Source: Mesostigma viride (lineage: Eukaryota; Streptophyta; Mesostigmatophyceae; Mesostigmatales; Mesostigmataceae). Taken from it: a stretch of DNA of 64,000 nucleotides. Positions within the stretch are counted from its first letter, which is position 1. Every line of letters starts with the position of its first letter. The notes beneath the pieces are model-generated. The model had not been told where the DNA came from and made no database searches. It saw only the letters and a program-made list of their open reading frames with translations. Shown piece after piece: positions 41,201-53,131 of the stretch. A program made the translations under genes and the position numbers. The DNA lies in assembly GCA_009746045.1 (NCBI GenBank), contig RPFO01000294.1, positions 41,001 to 105,000 of the forward strand, written 5' to 3'.

Positions 41201-43053
41201 GCTTGCCTGCTGCTGCTTGCCTGCTGCTGCTTGTCTGCTGCTGCTTGCCTGCTGCTGCTTGCCTGCTGCTGCTTGCCTGCTGCTGCTTGTCTGCTGCTGC
41301 TTGCCTGCTGCTTGCCTGCTGGTGCTTGTCTGCTGCTTGTCTGCTGCTGCTTGCCTGCTGCTGCTTGCCTGCTGCTGCTTGTCTGCTGCTGCTTGCCTGC
41401 TGCTTGCCTGCTGCTTGCCTGCTGCTTGCCTGCTCCTTGCCTGCTGCTGCTTGCCTGCTGCTTGCCTGCTGCTGCTTGCCTGCTGCTGCTTGCCTGCTGC
41501 TGCTTGCCTGCTGCTGCTTGCCTGCTGCTGCTTGCCTGCTGCTTGCCTGCTGCTGCTGCTTGCCTGCTGCTGCTTGCCTGCTGCTGCTTGCCTGCTGCTG
41601 CTTGCCTGCTGCTGCTTGCCTGCTGCTTGCCTGCTGCTGCTTGCCTGCTGGTGCTTGTCTGCTGCTGCTTGCCTGCTGCTGCTTGTCTGCTGCTGCTTGC
41701 CTGCTGCTGCTTGCCTGCTGCTGCTTGCCTGCTGCTGCTTGCCTGCTGCTGCTTGCCTGTTGCTGCTTGTCTACTGCTGCTTGCCTGCTGCTGCTTGCCT
41801 GCTGCTGCTTGTCTACTGCTTGCCTGCTGCTGCTTGCCTGCTGGTGCTTGTCTGCTGCTTGCCTGGTGCTGCTGTTACGCCTGGCACCGCTTGACCTCTT
41901 TTGGTCTCTGGCGATGGCTTGGCGGGAGGATCTTTTCACGTGCAACCTCAACTTTTTCCAGTCTATCGTCTCCCTTATGGTCTGACGTGGCAGACGTTCT
42001 GGTGATGAGTTGGTGCCAAAACATTGTTCATGGGTTTATGAACAAGTTCCTCAACATCTGGTTTATAAGTAGTTATTCAACATCTGGTGTCTGAACTGGT
42101 TACTGAACATCTGGTTGATTAACTAGTTTTCTAATATCTGGTCTAACATTGTGCGTGGTCATCTGCCCGGTCGCTGCCCTGTTCGCAGGACTTGCTCGCG
42201 TCGTTGGATGAGACCAAGCGCACGGAGGCGCAGCGCTCCATGGGCCTCAAGATGGGTGAGCTGTACCCTAAACCATAAACCAAAGCCCATGAACCCTAGA
42301 AAAGTTCGGGCCGCAAGATGGGTGAGCTTGTAACAATTCCGTGCAGGTGCTAGGGACTGATGCAATGGAGCGTGTGGGGTCGTATTGAGCATGTCGTGCA
42401 CGGCTCCATGGGCGTGATGACGGGTGAGAGACCAGGCGGTGCGGTGGCTCGGGACAGCGGGTATGCTAGGCAACACTAATGGCTCCACGGGCGTGATGAT
42501 GGGTGAGCGCCCAGGCGGTGCAGTGGCTCAGGACAGCGGGTATGCTAGGCAACACTAATGGCTCCACGGGCGTGATGATGGGTGAGCGCCCAGGCGGTGC
42601 AGTGGCTCGGGACAGCAGGCATGCTAGGCAAAACTAGTGGGATCAGCATAGCAAGGTGTGCATGCACCCCCTGGCCCATCCCCACCTCGGCCTGAACCCT
42701 GCGCTCTTGCTCCGCTTGCGCGGCCCGGGTGGATCCATGGGGCTGAATCATGGGGAACAGAGAAGTGCGTACGTATTCCTTTGTAGAACTTGTGTCCATT
42801 TACCTTTTCCTGTATGGCTGCCCCAGCAGGCATGGGAGTTTCACACTGATGCCAACATCGCTGCACCATCACTGCTAGTATGTAAGTGATACAACTATCA
42901 CTATATCATTTGACGGTTTGCAATTATAAGCAGCATGATTGTTTTTGTACATATTCCAGTATTAACTCAAACTTGTTTGAACATGTACCGTCCTATGCGT
43001 GGTGCCTCGCAGAGCAATTGAAAGCGGAGCTGGCGGCCCTAAACGAGCATTGA
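35172..43053 (+). CDS. Small helical, probably mitochondrial protein (5 exons)
   Basis: Exons 35172-35276, 35595-35666, 40499-40564, 42189-42255 and 43013-43053 join with matching phases (0, 0, 0, 1) to give 116 residues and a TGA stop. Exon 1 encodes an Arg-rich, acid-free leader ([15 protein letters not shown]...), typical of mitochondrial targeting. The mature part, about 80 residues, is mostly helical and charged: [19 protein letters not shown], then [25 protein letters not shown], and a C-terminal coiled-coil-like [18 protein letters not shown] that crosses the last intron. Regular spacing of charged and hydrophobic residues and clean GT-AG junctions argue for a real gene. I do not recognise the family and assign no function. 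Intron 2 (4.8 kb) contains two SINE-like copies and a 2.7-kb CT-rich array; intron 3 contains the CTGCTGCTTGC array. Confidence 0.7.
35595..35666 (+). CDS. Exon 2
   Basis: 24 codons starting with an ATG directly after ATCGACAG; ends GACACG|GTGGGT. Encodes [20 protein letters not shown] plus SKDT. Confidence 0.7.
36940..37040 (-). mobile_element. tRNA-derived SINE-like head
   Basis: Minus strand: GGGCAATAGCTTGGCATGCC, TTAGAATCAGGGGACCCC, then a B-box-like GAGTTCAAATCC. Same CCTTAGnATCAGG core as the copy at 13.9 kb. A partial relative with TGTTCGAACCC lies at 37272-37330. Confidence 0.45.
37799..40478. repeat. CT-rich array, 2.7 kb
   Basis: Successive blocks of CTCCTCTC, CTCCCCTC/CTCCCTC and CTCCTCTT units. 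It is pure pyrimidine on the sense strand of the 35.2-43.1 kb gene and ends 20 bases before the exon 3 acceptor. It yields false Ser/Pro/Leu frames near 1000 codons. Confidence 0.95.
40499..40564 (+). CDS. Exon 3
   Basis: 22 codons between CCCCACAG and GTGAGG. Encodes [20 protein letters not shown] plus YE. The 2.7-kb pyrimidine array ends only ~20 bases before this acceptor. Confidence 0.75.
41178..41872. repeat. 14-bp minisatellite (TTGCCTGCTGCTGC)
   Basis: About 50 copies including 11-bp variants with one CTG less. In intron 3 of the small mitochondrial-protein gene. Confidence 0.95.
42189..42255 (+). CDS. Exon 4
   Basis: Acceptor TTCGCAG|GAC; donor ATGG|GTGAGC, phase 1. Encodes [20 protein letters not shown] plus KM. 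A degenerate copy of its 3' end and donor follows within 70 bases. Confidence 0.75.
42306..42332 (+). other. Degenerate copy of exon 4 end and donor
   Basis: CGCAAGATGGGTGAGCTTGT resembles CTCAAGATGGGTGAGCTGTA at the exon 4 donor (42246-42265). Confidence 0.45.
42402..42640. repeat. 79-bp minisatellite, 3 copies
   Basis: Unit begins GGCTCCACGGGCGTGATGAT + GGGTGAGCGCCCAGGCGGTG and ends GGCAACACTAAT. Each unit contains a potential donor GGGTGAGC. Confidence 0.9.
43013..43053 (+). CDS. Exon 5 with stop
   Basis: Acceptor CCTCGCAG|AG completes a Glu codon; encodes [12 protein letters not shown] then TGA. Confidence 0.7.
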
Positions 43054-44077
43054 TGTGTTCGCGACCACCGCCTTATTTGATTGCGAAGCGACCCCAGGCC
43101 TTTGGGTGTACGAACATGGCGTCATTGGCTGGTTTCAGCATGAGTTGTTGCTTGATGATGTCACCAAGTTGCTGCAGCAGTACGCAGCTGCCCCGGTCCA
43201 CGGGGGCAGCCACCTGGTGACAACACCGTGAAAGCACTGTTTGCATGGCACATGGTTCTATAAGGATCGCCGCTACTATTCAGACGTCCAAAGCAATTAT
43301 TGGCAAGGCAAACGGTTTGTAGGCGTGGCCTCGTTACAACCCTGCAGGCCGGCTGCAAGGTTGTCGACAACAGTGCATCTGCGTCTTGGTACTAAGGCGC
43401 CCAATGGTTTATTTTTCATTCAACTGATAGTACTGATGCATTTTTTCCTAGGTATACTGGGCAGTAGTAGGTGCCATGTTCATGGGGCTGCGGTACAATG
43501 CAAATGACAGCGAGGACTGCGGTCGATGAATAATAGTGGTTTCACCATGACATACAAATCCCATGCACTTGCAAGACCAAATCTGTCAACCTGAGGCTCT
43601 CTGGACTGAATGCATACAATCTAAAAGTGAGTTAGGAAGATTGCGTGGCTGGCTGTCTTGTCAAAGAGTGGGCAGGCCCCTTTGACAAAGGGAGGATTGA
43701 ACCACAAGTTATAGCGCGACGCCTCAATGCGTTGACATTCACATGCATGCAATCGCTGCAGCGGATGTCCGAGACGCAAAAACAACGTCCGGGATCACGT
43801 AAACCGCTCGGCAAAAGGATAAGAGTAGCAACGACAATCAGACTGACAGTGACAATGACGAAAGCACTATTTATCACTACATATTTTTTCCCAGTCCTGC
43901 ATATCTGGCCCAGGGCGAAACGCAAAGCCTCTGTTCCGGTAGATATTCGGAGCCACTTCAAGCTGCGATACCAACACTTTTTCGCCAAAATGGAACGTTG
44001 GGCAGCCATATATCCGTGCGGGCACGAGAGTCAAAATTTTCTGATAAATTCACGTGACAATGGGCACGCCCATGCAC
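43054..44077. other. No supported gene
   Basis: Downstream of the small mitochondrial-protein gene. A 180-codon frame (43645-44187) crosses into the inverted-repeat arm and has no domain. Confidence 0.3.
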
Positions 44078-44155
44078 ATCAAAGAGACAACCAGCGCAGG
44101 CCAGAAATCTGGAAGAATCCGGACCATGGTAGCTCGAGCCTGCATGTTGTTATCT
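44078..44155 (-). repeat. Arm of inverted repeat flanking (TTG)n
   Basis: About 75 bases reading, on the minus strand, GGCTCGAGCTACCATGGTCC ... CTGCGCTGGTTGTCTC. Matches 46301-46372 at roughly 90%, with weaker similarity extending outward on one side. Confidence 0.65.
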
Positions 44156-44663
44156 TATCCACGTTTATATCAACTTGTTCAAGATGATGGAAATGATGGA
44201 GGTGGATACGTGTAGCCGTGGACATTAAAAATTATGGGTGGCTTACGTTCATATGATTACCAGGCTAGGGCATTACCCACCTAACCTGTAGACGCATTTC
44301 CTTCAAGAAGGCTTGGCCGGACCTCCGAAACAACTTTTTAGTCATGATGGCAGTCAGAAAATTCCATCTGGATACACTAATGGGCTTCGATCCCGGGGTA
44401 TAGGTGCTCATCCCATACCAGACAAAATCCCTCACCAGACCATATCATACAGTTCTGCCCTCTGGTCAATCGAGAGCGCTCTTTTTACGTTGACCTGTGA
44501 TCTGACCATCACTGACCAACAAGACGGGATCGCGCAAGGCAGGCAGAGAACAGGCAACGACGCGCCGCTGCGCCTTGGCGTGCGTATGCGGATTGCAGGG
44601 GCGCGTAGTAGACGGCGTAGTGACAGTTTTGAGCCCAAATGACTGCTGAGCAGACTACATCAT

Positions 44664-45256
<593 letters not shown>

Positions 45257-46300
45257 GTCCCACGCCGCACATGAGCAGCACAGGCTCTATAGTGGCCGAG
45301 GGCCAGATATATTTAGTATCGGTGGTAGTATCGGGGCACTGTGACGTGGACAGTTGCATCATCGGATACACCCGCGTGAGCTCACAACCTGGTGTGTCCT
45401 AGCAATCGATCGCACGCCAAGTAGCCTCGATGGAGTGGCGTAGGGGTGAGAGCATGTTACCAGAGACTGCAGGGATATACGTCCCGGATATGTGGCGACT
45501 TGTCCCCCGAACTCGAGCGATTCGCCTGGGAACCTCAAATTAAAGCTGCATGAAGGGCAGTAGGCTCCACGAGGGCTTTGCGTAGGAGGATGCGGGTTGT
45601 ATTCACTTGGAGGTGTGCGGGGCCGGGGGGGGCGTGGGTCAGTGGTTGGTGGCTTGTTGTCGTGTTCAGTTAGGTCACAACCGGTGCGTAACTAGAAGCA
45701 CGTGCAGGCGGTATAGGGCGTGGGGTATATACAAGGTGTGGTGGTCATGGTTTCATGCGTCGTGTGGGCGGATGACCGTGGACCTGTGCAGGCGTGGCGG
45801 GCTAGTGGCTTCAATGTACGTGTGTGCATGTGGGGGTGTGGGGGTGGGTGGGTTGGGGGGGAGGTGCCCCCCCCCGTCGGGGTGGCGTGGGGAACAGTGG
45901 GACGGGGTTGGTCGGGTAACTTCGTGGTACAACGGGTGCCATTGTCAGTGGGGTGCATATATACTCACGGCATGGCATGACTAATGCTAATCATGGCATG
46001 GCTAACGTGATGACTGACTATAGCTATAGGGCTTTTCAGTGGTTTTCCATATTTGCGGGTATTTCCTCTTAAATGGTGGGAGAGCGATCGCAGCAATGGT
46101 GCTCACCACTAGACACTCCCGGCCAGTTAGGCTCGAAACACACGCCCTGATAAAGCATGCTGTTTCCGGCCCCACCGTCTAGGTCATCTAGTCGCTCTAC
46201 ACGTAAGCCAGCCATAATTTCAATGCACACGGATACACATTTCCATCACCATTCATCTTCATCATCCTGAACGACTAGCTCGAACGGAACACGCGGACAA
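45257..46300. other. No supported gene
   Basis: GT-rich sequence between the (TTG)n array and the inverted-repeat arm; short G-rich frames only. Confidence 0.3.
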
Positions 46301-46376
46301 GATAACGGCAGGCTCGAGCTATCATGGTCCGGATTCTCCCGATTTCTGGCCTGCGCTGGTTGTCTCCTTGATATAT
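46301..46376 (+). repeat. Arm of inverted repeat flanking (TTG)n
   Basis: Plus-strand partner of 44078-44155. A short piece (ATCAAGGAGACAACC) also occurs at 21780 and 30786. Confidence 0.65.
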
Positions 46377-46702
46377 ACTCATGAGTCGTGACGTGGTGGG
46401 TGGGTGGGAACTCATGCGGGTGAAGAGCTGGATGGTAGTGGGACGTGCTCGTGAGGTGGTGCAGTAGGTGTTTTGCTATGGTGGTGTGGCAGGTTGTTGA
46501 GGGAATATGGAAGGGTGGTAGTCACATAGGTTAGTTAGGGGGGAGTCAAGGTGGGTTAACCCTTAACCGTACTATAAAGCAGTTAGGGTGGGTCAGCGGA
46601 TGGTGTGGGGAGCCTGGAGTATATGGCGGTGTGATGGTGTTACAAGTGGGGGACCTCGTTCAGTTGTGGAGGCGAGAGTGGTCCGTAGTGTCCAAAAACC
46701 AA

Positions 46703-48444
46703 ATGTCCTCATTTGAGGACATAGTCCTCGTTTGAGACGGGGGGGGTCAGGGGGGCGGTTTTGGCGCCAAAGTTGGTCCTGAGGATCCCTGGTGGGTTTT
46801 GGCGCGAAACTGGGATAGGTACTGAGCGCGCCAAGCCCCCGGGGTCGACAGGGGCCGACCGTACCTGGAAAATATGAGGCGAGGAAAAGTACCTACTACA
46901 GCAAGAACGTTGCAATGTAATCGAGTATTTTGTCGAGTGACGGCTATGGGGTCGTTCCAGTTCTGAGGCTTGCCTGAACGTTATAGGCCATTATTTTGCC
47001 CCGAATGAAGACAGAACTTTAGATCATCATCTAGTCATTTCGAAGATGCTGCTTTTGACGTGCAGGTGCTTTGTATATGTCGAAAATATTGTTCATGAAC
47101 GGATTTTGGCATCGTTGAAGAAAATCTGGAAGCTACGTAGATGGCATGATAGGTCAGTATGCAGTTCGGTTTTACAATTTCTTTTTCCGCCCAGTAGCTG
47201 TGGATATCGCGAGTATGGGTTATGGTACGCTTCTGGGTTAATGGGCGACCCGGGCAACAGATGACCTGGGCAGTTAGATGGGTCAAAGAGTCTCCATTTT
47301 TTCGTCGTGATATCGCAGTCACGCCTGGCAAAAACCACGGCGAGCGCGAGCCATATTTTACTTTTGCCGCAAGGCTGGTTGCTTCCCGGGCGTCACCGTC
47401 CTTTAATATATATTTCTTGAGCTGTCCCGCGCAGCTGGCGGCCTGGGCGCACGCCAAGAACAAGGTTCCGGATGTCATCCGCAACCGCATCGTTCTAAAT
47501 AAGCGTGTCAAGAGTATCGTAGCTTATAACTCCCGCAGACTTAATGATTCCGGTTCTTTTCAATGCCCAACGTCGCGGTTGTGATTACGCCTATGTCCGG
47601 GGAACTTAAAGGAAGTTTGCTGGGTAATGCTTTCTTTTCCCGTGGTGTCACTGAAAAGGTAAACGGCCTTGCGTCGTCAAAACAGCAGCAAGTAGAAGTC
47701 ACTGTGCTTAGTTGCAATGTGGTAGTTTGATTCAACACATATACTGCCTTGTTGCTGAAAACTTTTTCAAGGCTTGCTGGGATGTTGCCCATATGTTTCT
47801 AACGCTTAACCTCATGTCCAAGTGAGCTAGACTGGCTTGGAAACTTGAGCTTGTCATGCTTACATTGTGCTTGTATTGCTATTTGTGCCTCTTTGCAGTA
47901 TCTGCTTCATATATAATTGAAGGCTTCAGCATCATTCTCGAGCACCGTGGTGGCAGCCAAGCCTCCAATAACGATCATGGACCTAACCTTGGCAAGTATT
48001 TGCTTCTTATTTCATTCTTTGGACTGAGCTAGCTTTGAGCTAGCTTTACACCTGCTATTTGGCCTGCACCATGGTCCCTGGCTGCCAGTTACATTTTGTG
48101 CCCCCCCCCGGCAGGCTGCAGGGTCTAGGATAGCGAGGGTGTAACGTAGACATGTTGTGGGCACCTTGGGTGCATTTTCAGGACCAGCCATGACCTGGCC
48201 CTGCCTTCTTTCTGGGCATATTGTTGACTTGAGTGCTTGTTGGTCACTCGCGTAGCGACCCCCCTGCATTCATAAATCGTAAACCATTATACAATGAGCA
48301 TATTTCATGGATGTTAAGCATTGCTACTGACTCTTGAACATATCATAAATGAACATGGTTCCATGCCGTACCCATGGATATGTTGAAATGTGTGAGTTAT
48401 TACAAATGGTATCCATGCTTAAAAATGTCCTCATATGAGGACAT
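46703..48444. mobile_element. 1.7-kb unit bounded by 20-bp palindromes
   Basis: ATGTCCTCATTTGAGGACAT (46703-46722) and ATGTCCTCATATGAGGACAT (48425-48444) differ at one base and bracket 1.7 kb without a convincing gene. They may be terminal repeats of an unrecognised transposon. The interior begins with GC-rich GGCGCCAAA/TTTGGCGCG sequence. Confidence 0.4.
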
Positions 48445-50322
48445 TTTCTTGGTGATTAGACAACTGTAGGCAGGTGGGGATGGATATCGGCAAGTGGATA
48501 TGTCTGTACATAACGTATATTTGTGAGTGGGGCGGGTATGGATGGAACAGGCCGGAGGGGGAGTGGGGCAAGTGGGAGTTAGCCGGGTGGAGGGTGCTGG
48601 CTTTGGGGCGGGATGGTTGGAGGCACCTGGTCATTGGTGATGGCAAGAGTAACTGCTTGCATAGCAATATTGGACCAGCTGCTCGTAGACCATCTACCAC
48701 CCTAAGCATGCAACAGCCAACAGCGACCGACAACTGCCGACAATGACTACGGTAGCAGGATGTGACGACAAGTCACTAGGAGACCCCGATGTAATTTGGG
48801 TGGTTGAGAGTAGTAGTTTAAGGGGAGGGTCCCATAGAAATATATCAAAACTTACCCCCCCTAATAACTACAGAACTGCAACTGACAACCACTGAATGAT
48901 GTTTGGGGACCATAAACATGATGTTTGGGCATGCATACCACCACTTGTTGGGGGTACTACCCCCAGCCATACACCGGCTATGAGCTAAAAATAGAAAAAA
49001 ACGCTGTCCGGGGCACATCTTGCCCAGAACAGTGGGAGAACCAGTTGCATGAAAAAAGCACAACCCATATAAAAATGTCATGGGACATCGTTTCTACCTA
49101 GTTGGATCAACAAAATCAGCACATCCCTTTGAGTTATTAATTTTTGGGCCAAAAAAACGCTTTTTTAGGCGGGGCGTCCCCATACACACTCATAACACAT
49201 CAATTAGGCCTGAAAAGCACAAGTCAAATTCTGTCATGACCATAGAAGGCACTGTCAAAGTTTGGTGGCATTCTGAGCTCAGCTGTAGCAGTTATTAATT
49301 TTGGCAGTTGGCCACCTGTGCAGACGCTAAGGAAGGCATTAGTGAGTATTAAGGCACACTAACACTTCCTATGCCATCCAAAAGGCTCCTGACCATGCCC
49401 AATTCGACCACAATGTACAAGGAGGTGGCTGGGCACGTCATGTGCCCTTGCCTTACCTCGACACGGGCAACCTGTTGCGTGTGTGCACAACAATGAGGCA
49501 GGTAGCTCAACATGCCTAGCCAACACTTCTAAAGCATATTCCAGGTTTATGGTGTGGGCATCATCCCAAAACCAAGCTCAAACACACCCTAGAAAGCCAT
49601 ATCCACTAATTGCCCAACAAGGGTAACAACAGACAGTCCACAGAGAAAGCAGAATTATCATACATGCTGCTTGCCAAGGCTTCTTACCATGGTTACCTTG
49701 CCTTGCTAGCATATGAATTAGGGCTCTCCCATTTTAGTGGGAGAAAGGCCAACAAGACAACGATAACCCCTACCTACGTGCAGTTCCACCCATGCAGTAT
49801 GCCCCTCAGAAAAACCACTGCCACCTTTCTTTCCAGCGCAATTGTTTGCCAAGAAACAAACTCAAGCTTGTGAGCCTCTAACCACAATGAAGCCTCTGCT
49901 AAGAAAGGCCGCGTCAATATTCACACAAAACTGAGTGCTGTTAGCAATCTCCTTCCAAGAAACCACTCAGCAAATCCCTGACAACTTGACGATATGCCAC
50001 GGTCACGCTTTGATACATCCCAGCCATGCAACGTACATAAAAACCACTGAAAGGTGCCAGGAATCTGGCGATGCGCAGCACGGAATGGCATTCTACCTGG
50101 CGCTAACTGCACGGAAAGAAGCCGAAAACTTGCGTTGATAACCCATAAAGGAAGCGAAACATTCATAGGGTCACGTTGATCACACGATCGTACCATTACC
50201 GGAATTGTCCTTCGCCCAGCGGCGCAAGAAAGAACAACCTTCCATGGAATAATAAGACGCGCGCATCCCGCGAGCCTGGAGAGTGTCTTACCGATCATGA
50301 CGGAAATCTTGCCGAAACCCAG

Positions 50323-50938
50323 AGTTAACGTAAAGGATTTACGTTAGATGGATAGAGATTGTTACGCTCTTTCCAACGGCACCTTGAACGCCTCATTTGG
50401 TTACGGGACGTAAAAGTTATGACGTTTCCTAGGCTGTGCCGACAGTACCCGGCGCGCCACTGTGGGCGCGTACGGACACAGGATGTACAAGTGTCACTTT
50501 GATAGTCCGCAGGACGTTGACAGGACTTGTACAGGACTTGATGGTCAATTGATAGGTAGGCGCACTGTAGCGCGCCAGGACCTATGAGACAATTGATGCT
50601 GAGTAGTGTACGGATAGGTCCACAGGACTAGCCGTATGGACAATTGATAGATCTGCGCGCCAAAGGCGTGCCAGAGTCTGTGTAATCAATTGATTGACAG
50701 TTCAGCTGTGACAGTGCAGCTGAATACTTGGACGCGTCCCTAGCAAGCTATATGAGTGACTTGGTCACACCGGGACGCTAGTTCTTGCGTGCACGTTCTC
50801 TTGGCACTGCGACCCTGTCGTCTGTGCTGCGTGCAGTCTTGGAAGTGACGTGACTTACGTCTGTGTTTCCTGTTATTAATAAAGGCAACTTCCTGCAAGA
50901 ACCATGGCGGAATTCGTGGCATTCTCACCCTCACAACT
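50323..50938 (+). repeat. 5' LTR
   Basis: Begins AGTTAACG and ends CACAACT, i.e. AGTT...AACT rather than TG...CA. Preceded by CCCAG. Confidence 0.9.
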
Positions 50939-50962
50939 CGTATTACACGCTCTGTCAAAAAG

Positions 50963-51668
50963 ATGCCAAATTCGGAAGAATTTCGGATTCCGGACGATGA
51001 GGAAATAGCCGCTCCGCCGGCTGGTTCTTCGTCAAGACCGACTGTGCCGTCGTGGCAACAATTGCTCGACGAAGTACGGTCTCGCTCGACGAGCTTCATC
51101 GTCAGCAGCGTGCAGCTCACGCATTGCTCGGGGATAACCCCGAGGACCCCGATTTGCCAGCACTGGTGCCGGCTATCCGCAACTTTGGACCAGATTCGAA
51201 ACATTTTATCGACATTTACGGTCCAGGTGCGGGGAGGTTTGCGGTCGGTGACCGAAGTCACGACTGCCATTGAGGAGTTGGACAACGTCCTCTCTTCACT
51301 CACCGGTTACCAGAGAAACCTGCAAAACTGGGCATCGCTACGCACGGGGGGCGCCGGCGGTGTCGACAAATTTGTTTCAGGATCTCGCGCTGTTATCGCT
51401 GCTCACTCGCGGCGTACGCAGTCGCGAGCGCCAGGTTTTAATTAACCTGGTGGCATTTCTCGCCTCTGTGCGAGAGTGGATTCCCGCGGGGTGGGAATTA
51501 TTGACGATCTTTACACATCCTCTGCGCCTCGTCGCGCGTCGGCGCGTCGCAACTTACGCGGCGGGGAGCACGCCGGTTTTAATTCATACCGGTGCAGGTC
51601 CGGAGCTGGATATGGAGGATCGTGAGTTCGTATACACGTACTGCGACTTCAGGGGCCTTGACTACTAG
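50963..51668 (+). pseudogene. Leader/gag 5' reading frames, unassigned
   Basis: Several overlapping short frames (160, 73 and 132 codons) with protein-like composition, including EELDNVLSSLTGYQ and LDELHRQQRAAHALLGD, in different frames. They suggest one coding region broken by indels, but I recognise no domain. Confidence 0.3.
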
Positions 51669-51833
51669 TCGGCCTAATTTTCTTCTGCAGTACTTGTCGA
51701 CATTTTTTTGTCGAATTTCGGCGGCAATTCGCGGGGCGGCAGCGACACCGGCGCAGGCGGCAGTGGCGACAAAAATTTTGTACATATTTTCTGCTGCTTG
51801 TTAAGGTGTTCTTTGAATAGCTGGTAGTGCAGG

Positions 51834-52943
51834 ATGGCTGAGGGACGCCGTAGCAAGGGTCCAGCCAGTGGGAATAATAATGGGGGTGCTGGTAGTGGAA
51901 CCGCTCACGTAGATGACGTGGGGCTTACCGGAGAGATTACCAACCTTCCTCACAATAATAATAATGCACAAGCTATTCATGGCTTTGATCTTACCACACA
52001 GGGTCTTTTAATTGTCAATCAGTTGCAGCCTGTAACCTCAGACTCCAAGCCTAAGCAGGCTGAAGAGTTTGTGGAGGGATTGGAAGGGTTCCCTAGCTTG
52101 TACGGTGGTACAAACTATTACCAAATCTGGATAGGTAGCACTTTTGGCAAGTGTACTGACCAGATTAAGGACCTAACCAGGGAGTGCAAAAGGCCAATAA
52201 GGCCTGGGCACTGTACGTGGCTGAGCTGAAGGAGCTGCTGGAGGATCAGAGGAAGAAAGTGGGGATCCATTGGCAGGATAAATACCAGGGTGGGAGGTCA
52301 AGGGGGACCTGATCCAGAACTTTCTCAACTATTGTAAGATGGTTGAGGAGGGCAGGGCTCACGGCTTTAATGTCGCTGATAACATAGCCCTAACCAACTG
52401 GCTCAAGGTTTCTGGGCTGGATAAGGCGACACGTGGCTCCTTAAAGTCATGTGTGCCCCACACTCAACCCTCAAGGCCTACAAGGTCATAATCAAACAAG
52501 CACTCGAGGCAGAGGAGCTGTTTGAGGGTGGAGTGCCAGCAGTGAAGGCTACCCAGGCAGGCGGGCGTACCCAGGGTGGCTCCAAGACGTCTGAGGCTGA
52601 CCGAAGCCAAGGAGGGCGTAGGGGCAACCATAACAAGCGCAAGGGAGATCATTCACCTGATTCTGACAGGAGGTCACACTCCAAGTCGGTGTTCAGGCGG
52701 GTGGGTGGTCAGCCCAAGCAGGGCAACGCGTCTGACAACGGGGGCAGTGGCCAGGGCAAGTCCAAGATACAATGCTACCTGTGCAAGGGGTGGGGGCACA
52801 TCAAGAAGGAGTGTCCCAGCTTCAAGAAGTCCCAGGGCCAGGGCAGCAACAAGAATAACAACAACAACAAGAAGAACAACAACAAGTCCCAGGCAGGCCA
52901 GCCTTCAAAGGGCAGTCAGCAAGAAGACAACAAGGAGCAGTGA
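51834..52943 (+). pseudogene. Retrotransposon gag with CCHC knuckle, frameshifted
   Basis: Starts MAEGRRSKGPASGNNNGG. A helical capsid-like part follows (FVEGLEGFPSLYGGTNYYQI, then ALYVAELKELLEDQRKK in a second frame and NFLNYCKMVEEG in a third). The C-terminal part returns to the first frame with a basic region and a zinc knuckle CYLCKGWGHIKKEC (CX2CX4HX4C), then an Asn/Lys-rich tail. At least three frame changes (near 52187, 52292 and 52445) break it. Given near-identical LTRs, some may be sequencing indels rather than decay. Confidence 0.7.
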
Positions 52944-53131
52944 CTGTCTGAGGCAACCCCTACACACCTTAATTCACCCAAGGGGGAGGCCAGGTGCTCC
53001 AATGCAGATTTTATATCTGGGCAACAAGAGGGTGATCTCCAGGTTCAGTGTGGCCCCAGGTCACCTGGAGAGGTACAGGTTCCTATGAAGACGTCCTTGA
53101 CAGCTGATGCAGCTGTAAGAATGTCTGACCC

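Noticed and set aside
41001-42094. Cys/Leu/Ala and Gln/Ser frames around 300 codons
   Set aside because: 14-bp minisatellite inside an intron.
43645-44187. 180-codon frame
   Set aside because: Runs into a dispersed inverted repeat; composition and context do not support a gene.
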